Assembly: GCA_963922205.1 (NCBI GenBank)
Contig: CAWUHX010000142.1
Location: forward strand, 372,001 to 436,000
Origin: Romanomermis culicivorax
Taxonomy: Eukaryota; Nematoda; Enoplea; Mermithida; Mermithidae
DNA length: 64,000 nucleotides
Reading direction: 5' to 3'
The position numbers and the translations under genes are program-made. Below, piece by piece: positions 10,702 to 25,700 of this stretch (position 1 is the stretch's first letter; each line of letters begins with the position of its first letter). The notes below the pieces were generated by a model. It searched no databases. It saw only the letters and a list, made by a program, of their open reading frames with translations, and had not been told where the DNA came from.

Positions 10702-13700
10702 CTAGAACAGGTAGGATTCCATAACGAATGAGAATAGAAACGTGGAATGACAACTTAAATTGAAATATTAACAGGGAAAGGTAAAAATGGGGAAAAGCGT
10801 GAAAAGAGACAGGCCTAGTAAATTCAGTAAACATACAGAAATGGAGGGAAACAGGCAGCTATAATGGAGGAATTTTGTACAACGATATTGCAAGACTAAA
10901 ATAAAATATGTATCAAGAAAATGACTCATATTTAAACGAAAATTGCTATACAAAATCCAGAAAAATATATACGTTAATCGAAAACAAAAATAAAAAAATG
11001 AAAAACTTCAAAAAATCAAATTGGAAGGGAAGATATATAGGAAAAAGTATGGAAACAGACCTACACGAAGGAACAAGTAGAAAGAGAACAATAAATGTGC
11101 AAAGGCAACTCAATACGGACCAGAAAAATGGTCAAATAAAACGCAAATGATAAAACAGTAGTAAGAGTACGGCAGTGCAGAAATAAAAAACGAGAATAAA
11201 GTACCAGGTAATACAAAGTGTAAAGTAATAAAATTATTCAGGGCGAAACAGATAGACAATACAAGTTTCCGGAGATTAATTCATTCCAAAAGTATGGAAA
11301 AACAAAAAAATCTTCACTGAAAATTCGTAATCTAAACTTCACTTGCACATTGAACGCTGATCGAACCAGTGCTATCCAAATGCATTCGTGCCTGAGGTAG
11401 GTAGGATCCTTCACTAATGTCGTTTCTCAGCGTCAAGCAAGCTAATTTATCTTGTAGGTAGGATGGAACATCCAGCGCGTTCAACTTCTTTTCGATCATT
11501 TTTTCTTCGCCAAAATTTTTTACTCGAACAGCGTTCAATTCGCCATCTTTGAATATAATGAGATATTCGACGCCATTTTTTCTGCAATATTCCTGAAAGA
11601 CCATAACAGATCTCATCTCACTTTCATATATAATGAATCATTCTTTTAGTGTATTTTTAGCTCCTAAACCAACTAACCTGCAAGTCTTCTAGATTAGCCA
11701 CAGGTTCCTGTATGAAATCTGTTTTGACGTTCATGGCCCATAAACTCTTGGCCAACGATAGTTTTTCCTTCAACAGCAATTTTCGGCCAACCGAACAAAT
11801 CAAAACATCGTATTGGCAATATCTGAACGAGCCGATCATATTGACGATCGTATCGAACGCAATACTGACACCAACGGCCGAAACCATTGACTGCAAACTT
11901 GAAGGTTTACCGGGGATTGATTTCCGGAATTTTTTCAACAGCCGATCGTAGCGGCCGCCGGCGGCCAGAATATTAGCTTTGAACTGCGTCCTACTATTGA
12001 GAGAAAATACAATTTTACAAAAAACTCCTAGTAGAAAAAACATAATTTCATTTTTATGAATTTTCGAATTTCTCCGAAACGTTGGAATTTATGAAATTTT
12101 TGCATATTGTGATCGGATACATTCAACAAAATAGTTTTCAGAAAAGTAATTTACGTATAAAAATTCCAACTGATTACTAATACCTTACCCTGGTCGCTTC
12201 AATTTCTGGTCATACGAAACTTGATATACGATTCCTTTATATTCATGTAAAGCGAAAAGCAATCGCGGACAAACGACTATAGGTAGACGAACTTCTAACG
12301 ATTCACAAAGATTAACCACAACTTCCAATTCGTGTAAGGCATCGCGGCATAACGAGCACGCCTCGGCTTGATTTTTCTTCGAAATAATGCGTAATTTCGA
12401 CGACAATTTACACAAGTGGTCTTCCGTATCCAATAAATCCAGGAAACCGGACATCGATTTGTCGGATAATTTCATTTCAGATTGTAACTTTTGATCGCGA
12501 CGTTGCTTACTAAGCTTGTTGGACGCGAAATCACTAACTATATGCATAATTTTTCGACATTTTTCTTTCTCGTGGACGCCAAAGTGCATAATTATGGCCT
12601 ATAATGGAATAGAGCTCCGAATTTTAATAAACAATTTATAGAGAAAATGAGATTATTTCAGGGATGATTGTCTTTGTTTTGATCTAGTGAAGTATCCAAG
12701 GATCAACATTGACTAATTTTGGAGAATTCGGCAGGTTCGTAAAAATTTCTATTAAATTTCTACACTGAAATGATTCTGTAAAATTTTAAAGTATTTGGTA
12801 TCAGATTTACACAAAAGCAGACAACAACATAGAGGGTATGGGAATAACCCCTACCATACCAGTTTAGAAAAATTTAAATACCCTTGAAAAATTGTGCTAT
12901 GAGTCGGCGGATTACTTGAAACATGATGAGGGAAAAGTTGATTTACTTTGCAGTGCACTGTACTTCAAGGAGTACTCTACACTTTCCCTAGAGAAGAAAT
13001 GATTGGTGAAAAATAAACACAATTTAATGAGCAGGATTCAATGCTGTTATCAAATACTATTTGATAAGAGGTTATTATCATTAAAAAATCGTGTTGGTTA
13101 AAAAACTGAGCTGAGTACAGACGCATTACAAAAGTAATTAGATAAAGGAATCGACCGGAGGACACTAAAGTAGGGTGTAGCGCAGAGAAAATTAAGATTT
13201 TAGACCATTTTTTGCTCAAAAATGGCCCTTTTTCAAGAGAATATTGCCATTCTTCAGTTTTTCCGACTGAAAGCAAAAAGCAACTTAGCAACTGCATGGC
13301 TAGCCGTGTGGCCGACGATTTCTGGGGTTCTTACGGCACTTTCCCTCAATCACATGTATGCTGATAATGTACTAACATACTTTATGCAAGGTTGATGACA
13401 AAGAAATGTCACGGTACCGAAACATGCTAATCAAAATGAAGTTTGTACCTGTCTAGGATGTTATTCAAGACGGGAGTAAAGTATGAACTTACTTTTGTTA
13501 TAGATGTGTGGTTGATTCTAATTGAATAATTTTTTTCTTGTAAAGCAGGAAACTCATAGACAATGTCAGATAGGATAGATAAAATTTCGGCAGTAGAAGC
13601 TGGACAGCAATTTGGCGACGTTACAAAGTCTAGAGCGCATTCGGTAATTTGACGAGGGTGCGATTCTAGTCGACCAGGATGACGATAAACAGTGCCTATA

Positions 13701-16700
13701 AAGTTGAACATTGAAAGTAAGATATATTGTATGTACACTATGCATCGCAATAAAATGCAATTAATTTGGTAATTTTGTCCATATGAAATAAGCTACAGTC
13801 GTATGAGGCTACTATAAGGACAAAATTCTTCATTTGACATTTAGATGGTATCATTCGTTCATAATAATTCTGAGCCAGAGTCTGACGGTTAATATCAATT
13901 TCAAACTGATATTTGAATCACATTGTTACTTCAGTGATGAATCCTTGAGTTTTTACTTTTTTCATATGAAAAAATAGCCAAAAAAACTCACATAGCAACA
14001 AGACGAAAGTTAGAAATTACCGATTTTGTCGATATTCGACAAACACTTCTTTCGACTTTTGCAGGTTTAGTTACGTCAGACGTCGTCTTCTGTAAATTAA
14101 CCTATTATTGGGCGAATGAATGGGCTACAATCTACTGTAGGATTTATGAGTAGAACGGGCATATTAGGAATACAGCGATGCTCGAAACATCAAATTTTGA
14201 GAATTTCCATGCTGAATAAGTTCACGATGTCTTCTAATTGCTGACAAAAAATTATGGCAATTCATGAACTGCTAATGGTCGCAGAACATGGAGTTTACAC
14301 GCCATCTTACAATTGCCTTTTCTTATTATTGCGACCGCCATTGTGGAAGAATCACAATTTGATACATTTCAAAAATGAAACATTAGAACATGTTTCGTAT
14401 GATGAATATTGAGGTTATTTTTATATTGCATAAAAGTGAAACTTGCAAGGCAAAAGTATTCCAAGGTTTGAAATTTTCGCGTATTTTAGTATTTTTCTGT
14501 CTATTTACAAGACTTTAGATGCATTGGTCACAGGGTAGTAGGGGATAAACCCTCCTACCTGAGACCCTGAACAGCCTTCCTGGCCTGAAAAAAATCGTAA
14601 GACGTCATACCTGAACTTCTCCGAAAGCAGTTTTTTGATGATTTTGATGCAGATATTGTATGAAAAACATGCTTGTGGAGCTTTTTTTGTTTTTTCGCTC
14701 ACCCATCCGCTACTTCCCCTTCGATGAAAATTCCAATGACTTTCACCCTGGGAAATTCTTGCCTTGCATGTCAGGGCCTAGGCATCAAATAACTTTACGG
14801 TTGAACATCCATTAGGTTGCGGAGTACAGTGCTCTATAATTTAGTATAAGAATGTTTTTTTCTATTTACATTTTACACTTTTTAGCAAATTTTAAAATGT
14901 AAAAATAAGACGGTAAAAATGGTTAAAGCTTGTTTTTCCACAAAAATGACTGTATCTACTGCTGAAGCTCAGATGAACCGAAAAATTTCCTATGTCGCGG
15001 ATAGTTCACGATGTCTACTAGTTGCAAACAAAAAATGACAAAACTTCATATACTACTGGTTTGTTAAATATACAAAAGACTGCAAACTATTCTAATCGAT
15101 AAATTTTGATTTGCAATTCCAATTTGCTAAGTTTCATCTTTCTCGCATAAATCGTCTGCTTCAGCAGAATAGTAGTAGGGTCCTTGGTCTTCACAAAGGT
15201 GACTTGACTTGTTTTGCATGACCAGGAACATGCTACTCGTTGCACTGCTAGAAATTAATCATTGAAAAACTTTTCATTTTTGCTAACCAGTCTGGATATC
15301 ATTCCAGCAGGAAAATTTTGTTTTGATCGAATTCCTTCATCAAATTTGCTCAGTAGAAACTGCTTCTACTTTGCTGTGAGAATTTTACACTTTGCTTGAC
15401 TTTTGAGTGCTCATCCTCTTCTACAATATTTGTTCTCTCTACAATGTAGAATGCTCGTAACGCTTCTCGAGATTTGAGAGCAATGGCGTCAAATTAACTG
15501 ATTTCAGTTTCCTGCTATATGTACTTATAGCATTGTCTCTCAAGCCGACTCTTGGTGTTATCAGGTGATGATTACCGATTAATAGATGTTTGAGTATTAC
15601 AGCTCCAAAGTTTTGACATATCCGTCTCCTGGACAATAAGAAGGACTGTTCTTGCGTTGTTGATTTTCATCCTCCATATAGATCAAGGAACCTGCTAAGA
15701 TCCTGCTGAAGCAGACGATTTATGCGAAGAAGAAGTATATGCTATGAATGACCCGATTCCAAACAAATAGCTTCGGTGGCTCGTGATGCCTTGTTTTTCT
15801 GTTCATGCCCACACTATCAATACTCTGCTTTATCATCAAATCTGCAACATAAAATTTCGAGAAAATCAACTTTTGTTGATCAAGAGATGAAAATTAAAAT
15901 TTATTGACTAAAATAATTAGCAGTCTTTTGTAGGTTTAACACCTTTTCACTAAATGAAATTTGGTCTTTTTTGTAGGCAACTAGGAGACATTGTGATTTA
16001 TTCACCGCATATGAAAATTGTCGATCCTCTTGAGTTTTAGCAGTAAATATAGTCGTTGTCGTGGAAAGTAGTCAACTTTTTCACCATTTTTACCGTCTCA
16101 TTTTTTACACCTTAAAAGTTCTTAAAAAGTGTAAAATGCAAAATCCAGAAAAAATTATTATACCGCATCATAGACCATTGAATTCCGTATACGGAATTAG
16201 ATACATCTAATAAAGGTCAATAATAAAGTTACATACTCAAGTCGATGACAGAAAAGTTGAAAAATACAGAAATTTCAAGCTTTGGGATAGTAAAGCCCTG
16301 TTAATTTTATTTTTTATGCAGTTTGGGAATTATCTTAATATTCAGCATACGGAACTTGTCCAAATGTCTCAGTTTTGAAATTCATCAAGCCTCGATAGTT
16401 CTACAAAGGAGGTAGCAATTATCAGAGAATGCAATTATAAGATGGTGTTTAAATTCCAAGTCTTGCGACCTCGTAGCTGTGCATAAATTTCCGTAAATTT
16501 TCGTCAGCAAGTAGATGACATCGTGAACTATCTATTCTATGGATAAATTTTTGGTGGTTCTAAGCTTGTTGATTCTTGTGAACAAATGACATTTTTTTCT
16601 CTCAAAATCAGAAGTTTCAAGCGCCGCTGTAAGCACTTTACACTCATAAATCCTACAGTAATTGTAGTCCAATGGTACGCCTAACATTAGGTAAATTTAT

Positions 16701-19700
16701 AGAGTACGATGTCTGACGTATCTAAATTTGCGAAAGTTGAAAGAACAGTATGTCAAAAATAAAAAAAATGAGAAACTTTCAACTTCTGTCTTATTGTAGC
16801 TAAGCGAGTTTTGATTTTCAAACAAAATGAATCATAGCAAATTACACCAAATAAGTGGTTTTTAGATAAGGTTAATTTTTTCTCTTACCACAATTAAGTT
16901 GAATTCTTCCGAAAATCGTGTCTTAATTTTCCATAGTATTATTACAGTGCTAATCTGCCAGCAATTTAATTTCAGCTGCCACATTTTTTCGTTTCAGTAG
17001 CTATCTATTTTTCCTTAAGTAATTATGTTTCAACTCTTTGACAGCCTCTTTGAGCCGAGAACGTCTGTTTTTCGCACAAACTTTTTTCACAATTGTAAAG
17101 CGCCGAAATTTTTTCCCATTAAGGATTGTTTTAAAACAGCTTCTGCTTAAGAAAGCTAACATAGTTGTTGTTTGTGTGCAAGTAAGAGTAATGAATACTT
17201 ATTGCATTGACATTAGCGTTTTGAGTCATGTAGTCATAAGTACTTCAAGGAAGGTTTTAGGACATGGCATGTACGTAGAGTGTTTTATTAATAATCACCA
17301 TACATGACATTTCTTGTTTATTGAAAAACAACATTAATGTTAAAATGCTAATCTTTGCTGATGATGTTAAAATCTTTACAGGGGAATAATCTTGAGCAAA
17401 ATGTACTCTTAATCTAGTGGCCAAACTGTCAGCAGAATTTGAAAAATTATGGATACTTGTGAATCGAAGATTTCAGTCTAATGTATCGAAAAATCGAAAT
17501 TTAATGAAATATCAGAACAATACTGAAAAATGCTTATTACAGACGTCATCATATTTCCGGAAGCCTTGTTAATAACCATGTTTTCCTACCCAACTAAAGA
17601 ATGTGAGACCTTTACTCGAATATGCTACAACTGTATGATCCCACTCACTAGCTTATATAAAACCTTTGAAAAATATAAAATATCTTCTCAAAAACCTGAT
17701 TTGAAGTTGGAAGACTTCTGCGTCATCACGCAGTCGCCCACCCGACCACAAAATAACTTGAAACTAAAAGTAACATCGAAAAATTCTCATTTATGGGCAG
17801 AACAATCAGCATTCGGAACAAATACTCCCAGTGTATAGTTTCCGCCAGTAATAATAGGATATTAAAAGCTTTATTAGAAAGATTTGATATTGGAAAAATG
17901 TAGATCCACTGAACTTTTTGACCATGCACAACGAAATGTGAACTTCTGATAATGACTTTCAAAGTTTATGATTTATTTGTTAACCGCTCACTATTGTTTT
18001 TTTCTATATTTTTATTGATGTTTTTTGTTTTCTCTTATTTAATGCTTCTGCAATTAATATTATTATTCTTATTCATAAACGCATTTTTGCAGTGCACTAT
18101 AACTCACGTGTTAAATTCTTAAAACCGAAGAAAATGAAATTTTCTGGAAGTCATAATAGCAGAAAAGTTGAATTCTCAATTATTCTTCAAAAACCGTTAA
18201 ATATTAATAATTAGAGACGAAATAGAACTAGATGCGCTAAAACAGTCAAATATTAATTGAGTAATGGAACCAGACTTCCTAAGAACTTCACTTTAGCCAA
18301 ATCCAGATAAATAATGATACTAATGCTTAAAATCCACGCGGAGCAACAGAAAATTTTGAGGTTTTAAACTTCTAAAGCGTAAATTTGGCTCGTCATTCAA
18401 TAATTCTGGGTTATCTTGCAATAAAACAACTACAGAATAACGATCATAATTAAAATGTCCTGGCTTATCCAGGTTTTCAAGGTATAACTTTTTCTCTCCA
18501 ACTTTTCCAGGTTTCCAGGTTGTTGGACACCCTGGATATATCACTGAGTGTCTAATTTTGAAGAAAAGTGGCTGGTTCAGTGGATATATAAGTACACCTC
18601 CCACACAAACTTTAAACTTTACCCATATCAGAAAATCTCACGTTGTGAATCCCGAATATGACATGTTACTACAATCTTCATCACGCAAATTATGAGAGGG
18701 GTCACCATGTGGCTAGTCAAATGACCGACGATTTTTTGCGGGTTTTTATGACACCTCCCCCAATTACACGCACGATTAAAACAATATTACTTTTTTGAAT
18801 CAGGGCGTCCAGCGGTTTTCCAAAATGCAATTTTCAAACTTTTCCAGATTTCTAGGTTATTTTTCTGAATTTTTCAAGTTTTTCAAAGCAAAAATCAACA
18901 ATAATTCTTTTACTTAAAATGGTAAAAAAATGTATACAAGAAGCAGGCCTAAGCAACATGTTGATGCGCTGATGCATTCATTCAGTCACATAACTAAAAA
19001 ATCAGCTACATATCAACCATTTTTTATAAATCGAGACAAAATAGTAGAAATTAAATCAATTTGAACTGAAAAAGGCAACTAAAATTCATAAATCCGGCAA
19101 CTTGTTCGATCAGCACGAGCTTTAATCATAGCCCAGTACTGACCAGAGGCTTTCAACACGAGAAGCATACATGATCATAACAAAATTGTAATTTTTTTAA
19201 TTTTGCGATGTGTTAGCTCAACAAATTTTTTTTCGGAAAATCAATTTTTCCCAAATTTGACGTTCCCCATTTTAAAATAATTTAATTTCAGTCTGCGCAT
19301 TTTTTCGTTTCAGTAACTGTTCATTTTCCTTTAGACAACTCTGTTTCAATTCTTCAACTGCTTCTTTGTACCGAGAATCTCTATTTTTCCCACGATTGCG
19401 TAAATGACGCAAATTTTTTTCCCACGTAAGATGAATTTCTTTTAAAAACATTTTATGTTCCAAAAAAATCAGTGATTGCAGTTCCTGTACATTTTTAAAT
19501 ATTTTCGACGCTGTTACTCACATGAATGAAAATACTAAAAACACAAGGAAAAATAGCATTTTCGAAATCCGTCTCAATTTAAGAGTTTTACGCTTTAGCT
19601 GCTTTTCGGTCAGAATGAAAAATGTCAAAATACATTCGACAAATATCTCGGGTGAAAGTCGTAAAAAGTTTAGAACCTTGAATAAACTTGATGAAAAACT

Positions 19701-22700
19701 GACAAAACGAACGCCTTTCAAAATGATTCTTGATGTTTATCAATCATAACGTTGAGAAAATTGCATATTCAAATTTGCCTGCAGTTATAATAATCATCAA
19801 GCACAAAAAAATAAAATCAGCAGAAAAGTTGAAATACTAAACGTGCTTGAAAATCATTGCATATTAATGGTTGGAGATAAAATAGAACATTACAGATGAA
19901 CGACATAGAAAAATTAAATGTTAATTAAATAATTGTACCAGAATTCTTATGAGAGCCGCACTTCAGAAAATTCAGATAAATAATAATAATCATGCACAAA
20001 AAGGGTCGGAAAATTTTGAAATTTCGGCTTTATAAAACAAAAATTTAGCATATCGTACAATAATTCGAGCTTATCTTGTAATAAAAATAACTATATCATA
20101 AGAAACCCCCTGATTTTTAGGTTTTCCAGGCTTTCCCTCAACTTTTCCAGGTTCGCCGGACACCTTGAATGAATGATAATGACTGTCTTACCGATACAGT
20201 ATCTTTTCAAATGAGCAATATCACACCGTATTACGTATCTCCCGAAGGGTATACGGAGATCATAAGGTAGATGGAGCACCAAACCACTTTCGTCCATTAG
20301 ATCCACGCGACTTTCCAAATTTTCCGCCAAAACTTTATTCTTAGGTAAAAGTAGGGGAGTGTCGACTTCAACGATGCCATGTGTAGAGAACAATCTCTTC
20401 AATTTGTTAGCAACCAAACGTGTGTTTAACGTTGATTTGACCGAAAAAATTTTCTGATAAAAATTAGAATGCGAAAAATTTAAAGAAAACACATTAAAGA
20501 GACCAAATTACTTCTTGAGGGGTTTATTTCATACATGTAATTGGGGGGAAGTGCTATGGGAACCCCCCCCCCCAGAAATCGTCGACCATATGGCTAGCCA
20601 TTGGGCGACCCCCCCCCCAGGATTTTCCAATCCTATGGCTAGCCATATGGTAGCCCTAGGGACCCCCATAGTTTTAGTCGGAAAAATACTGAAAAATGTC
20701 AATTTTTGAACAAAAAATGGTCAAAAAAAACGTCAATTTTCTCGGCGCTTCGCGCCATAAGTACATATTTTATCATTTTTTCGACAAAAATTACATTTTT
20801 TAAACCGTTTTTCGGACATTTTTCATGGAAAAAATCGAATTTTTTTTTCCTTCAGGAACCCCTCCCCCCAAAATTTTGGGAATTACTGACCCCCGGCCCC
20901 AAAAAAGTGCTCCAACCCCCCCCTAGACCTCGTAGCTCCGTTACATGTATGGTTTATTTATGTACAAAAACATACGTTTAGATTTCCATGCTTTCAGAAT
21001 GTCTACAGTTAAACTTTTAATGAGTTTTAATGCGAACCCCCTAATTTGAAACTTACCGGGTAGATATCATCATCGTAAACATAATCCTGAACCGTACTAG
21101 GTTTTTGCTCCATTATAGCGTTGATCAACCACCTATATTGTCTCGTTTGCGTCCTGCTCAACGTGTTATTTATGGCCAACTCAAAATCATTCTTTTGCAT
21201 TTCTACCGGCGGTAAAAGTTCGCTGTGTAACAATTCGTCGGCTAAAGGTCTTTTTTCGGCTTCGTGTTGCAACATCCATTGCAACAATTTAACGAGATTT
21301 TTTGTCGATGGGCATTGTCGACCGAAATCGTCTGGAATTCGGATTTCCGGGAGTCGAAGTTCGGATAAAATTTTCACCCTCTCCATTCCAGTTCCCAATG
21401 GTCGATAAAACATTTCGAAAAGAATGACCCCAAGACTATAAATGTCTACATGCTAAAAAAGGCGAGGAATACTTTTTTGAAAGATAACTCGTGATTTCTA
21501 AACCAAAATGATCAATAACAATAATGTTTGACTTTCTCGAACGATAAACAGTGGAAGAATTCTCAGGGGTAACCGTACGTACTTGAGTGTAAAGCTTTTT
21601 ACCACCGGTGGATAACTCAGGTGATATATAAAGCGCAGTACCAATCATGGTCGTAAATTCGATTTTCGCGGCTTCGTTACTGTCGTTGAGAAAATCAGCA
21701 GACATAGCAATAGGAGCGAAATCGGCGTTCGTTGCTTGATTGTAGTAGGTTAAGCCGTGAGTCGCGAGACCAAAATCTCCAATTTTGGCATGATCGTTAG
21801 AGTCGAGAAAAATATTAACAGGTTTCAAATCGCGATGTATGCACCCCTGCATACGAAGAAACAAGAAAAAGTCGCGATCATTCCGTTGACCAAAAAGTTC
21901 ATCAATATCAAATCCAGATTAAGGAATACAGTATAGAATGAAGATCAATTTCCGTCATCGTTGCAGAAACATAGTCGTAACGTGATTTTTTGTATGGATC
22001 TAGAGTTTTTGAAAAATGTATTGTCAACTTCCAAACCATTAAAAAACTTCAAGTATGATATAATATCGAAGACGAAGGGGTTCACGCAAGCGTTACTGAC
22101 TCAAAGTGACAAAAAAATGGCAAATTTTATGGTTGAGCTTTTTCTCAATTTTCTGGCGCTTCAACGAACATAGCCATCTATGAAACCCCACAACCTTACT
22201 TTTCTATGAATATAAGTCAATCCTTCGCATATTTCTCTAAACAGCCGCCAAGTCTTCTGGACGTCAGTGAATAATTCACCGTCATCAATAGCTTGTCTCA
22301 ATGTAGATTTTTCACAGAATTCCATCTGAATATATAGAATTTGAATAAATGATTCTTCTTGAGCGTCGATTTTTTTCTGGTTTTCACTATTGTTCACAAA
22401 CTTGGAGGAATCGTAAGGTATTTCTAAAGCTGTTTCATCGAGCTTGGTTTGCTTAAACAAAATTCTCTCATCATATCTACAAGTTAATGCGTACATGAAT
22501 AATTTGATACAACCGAAGAAAATCTTGGGCAATAAAATAAAAGTACGAAATATTTCTACCTGCACTTCGTCCTTTTCAGCGAAAACTATGCTGTCGAGAT
22601 CACTAGCATCGCTGCACGATGTTGAACGACATTTTGGATCGAAGAATAGATTCCCCAATGATGCGGCGATATTCTGCACACAATCATCTCCGCTCCCTGC

Positions 22701-25700
22701 GCTGCTTTCCTCATCATCAACGTCGATATTCGTTTTTCTTCTGTTGAGACAATCAAGGGAATACGAAACGCTCCACTCGACAGAATCACTGACCGGAGGA
22801 GGTGCCAAACGTTCGATATCATCGTAATCGGAGCCTAGTAATTCGTGCGAAGACTGAAAAAAATGACTTATTTGAACAAGGAAATCAGCTGCATACGATC
22901 TTTTTCGATTGTCGTTACATCGTGAATGTTCATAAATGTACATACACTGTACGTGTACCCGTATTCTTGTACGTTTTTTCTCAATTCTTACAACATATAC
23001 ATAAGAGTAGGTAGGTTGAAAACTAAATATTCAAGACGTTGTTAAACAAGTTGGATTAAAAAAAATTGCGATTAAATTAGTTTGGAAAGTTAATTGAAGG
23101 TAAAAAATGGGCATCCGTTCGTTCCTGTTTGATCAGGACATAAGTTATACGACTTTCGCAGAACCTGGTTAAATGGTTGGCCCTCGACATAAAAGAAAAA
23201 CATTGTGCTGCTTCTCGCAGAAAGTAGTTTTATGTTCGATAAATGTAACTTTCCGTTGCATCCTGGGCCCGGTTTCACCACAACATTACGAGTCTTACGA
23301 GTATTACGACTGTCGAGTTCTAGGAGTAAATCAGTTTCACCAGCCTCACTCGTGCTACGGATGACGAGCTACAACTTACGGGCGATGGACAACAAATTAG
23401 GAGTGACCAAAGTCGTTCTACGGGTTTGAGCTTTGAGCTACGAGTCCGTAGTAAGAGTGTTTCACCATGTTTTCCGTACGACTCGTAAAATGATCATTTT
23501 ACGGGGTGTTTTTTGGCACTCGTTATACGGGAATTCTTAATGTTTTTATAATTGGATGTTGTAATTGGATTGGGAAATTTGTTCTGAAAATTATTAATTT
23601 CTAAGTTATTCTGAAATTTCATCAAATCTTGAAGAAATTTTCTCAATTCTTGTAAAAATTTGTTAGATTTTGTTGAAACATATAATTTCGAAAATTTTTT
23701 CAATCTCTACGGAAAATTATTTTCATCCCTTTTTTGAAAATTCGTCAATTTTACAGAAACTTTCTAAATTATTGTGAAGGTTGATTTTATTAAAAACATC
23801 CAAAAAATGCAAAAAAAATCTAGATCTTTGCAGATTATTCATTTTTGTTAATTATTTGTACGGAATGAAAGAAGGGCCACTTGAAAAAACTCGTAAATTC
23901 TTGAAAAAATTTGTTACCACCTGAAAAAAATTGTTACCTTCGAACATGATACACAACATGTTTTTAAAGATGTATCACTGAAATTTCAAGATGCTTCGTG
24001 AAAGTTTCCAGATGCATCGCAAAAAAATCAAGATGTGAGAGTTTTTCAATGTTCGACTTTTTTCAAGTGCATGGCATTTTTCTCAAGATAAACTTGGAAA
24101 AAAATCAAGATGGCATGATGGCTTCTAGAAATAAAATAAGATAACATCTTGAAAAAAATATTTCTGAAACTATTTCTGAAACTAGCCAATCGCAGGCGTT
24201 CTTCCACCCCTTTATATATTATATACGGGAACCCTTCAAAGTGGATTTATGAGGTCACGGCTTGCTGGCAGAGGACGCCCTTCGTTATTACCAGAGGGAG
24301 GTGGCAAAGGAGGGATGGTTATTTTGCATGGGCAATCCTATGTAAATATTGGTTTTTCCTAAAAAATTTTATTTTTTGAAAGTTTTTCAGAAAAATGTCA
24401 AAAATGCTTGTTTTTCGCCCAAAATGCGGTAATTTCGAAAAAGTATCCAAATTATCGTTTCTTTGTCGTTTTGACAAAAGAAAACAAATGACAAAAATGC
24501 ACTAATACCACCAACCTACGAGTCCTACGGACCCAGTTTTGGTCCGTGAAAATCTCATCAAATTTACGAGTCCTTTCATCATCATAGTGATGGGTAACTC
24601 ATTTGGTGAAACTGAACAGTCGTAAATTATGAAAACCCGTCGCTCGTAATACTCATAACTCGTGGGACCGTACTCATAAACTTTATTTTGTTGTGAAACG
24701 GCCATTCGTAGCCGGCCCAGGGCCCGGTTTCACCACAAAACTCCGTATTAAGAGTAAAATGTCACGAGTTACGAGTCCCGTGTTAAGAGAGCTACGAATG
24801 GCCGTCTCACCAAAAATCAGAGTTTACGGGCAAGGAATTACGAATCTAGGAGCGCTACGAGTGGCCGTTTCACCAAAAAATAAAGTTTATGAGTACGGGC
24901 CCACGAGTTATGAATATTACGAGCGACGGTTTTTTATAATTTACGACCGTTCAGTTTCACCAAATGAGTTACCCATCACTATGAGGATGAAAGGACTCGT
25001 AAATTTGATGAGGTATTCACGGACCAAAATTGGGTCCGTAGGACTCGTAGCTTAGTGGTATTTGAGCATTTTTGTCATTTGTTTTTTGTCAACCCGACAA
25101 AGAAACAATAATTTGGATCCTTTTCCGAAATTATCACATTTTGAGTGAAAAACAAGCCTTTTTGACATTTGCCTGAAAAACCTCAAAAAATTTTTTTTCA
25201 AGAAAAACCAATATGTCCATCGGATTGTCCGTGCAAAATAAAGAGAAATAACCATAACAAATAAATTTCAAAAAAAAATTCGATGCTCTTGAAAAAAAGT
25301 CGTACATCAGAAAACTCTCACATCTTGATTTTTTTGCCATACATCTTGAAATTCTAGCGATGCATCTTGAAAAAATGTTGTGCATCATGTTCGAAGGTAA
25401 CGATTTTTTTCGATGGTAACAAATTTTTTCAAGTGGTAACACATTTTTCCAAGCATTAACGAGTTCTTTCAAGTGGTCCTTCTTGTATTCCGTACGAATA
25501 ACTAACAAAAACGAGTAATCTGCAAAGATCCAAAAAATTTTTGCGATTTTTCTCTGATGTTTTTAATAAAATTAACTTATCTTCACAATGAATTCAGAAA
25601 ATATCTGTAAAATTAGCGAATTTACAAAAATGTGAGGAAAATGATTTTCCGTAGAGATTGAAAATTTTTTGAAATTTTTATATGTTTCAACAAAATCTAA

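Noticed and set aside
17530-17838. A 102-codon plus-strand ORF.
   Set aside because: No family resemblance and no supporting exons; intronic and antisense to GCN2.
22444-22827. A 127-codon plus-strand ORF.
   Set aside because: It is the antisense shadow of GCN2 exon 10 and its flank; the minus-strand frame carries the conserved sequence.
23265-23280. Possible 8-bp target duplication around the large inverted repeat (23257-23264 versus 26057-26064).
   Set aside because: TGCATCCT and TGGATGTG do not match beyond chance.
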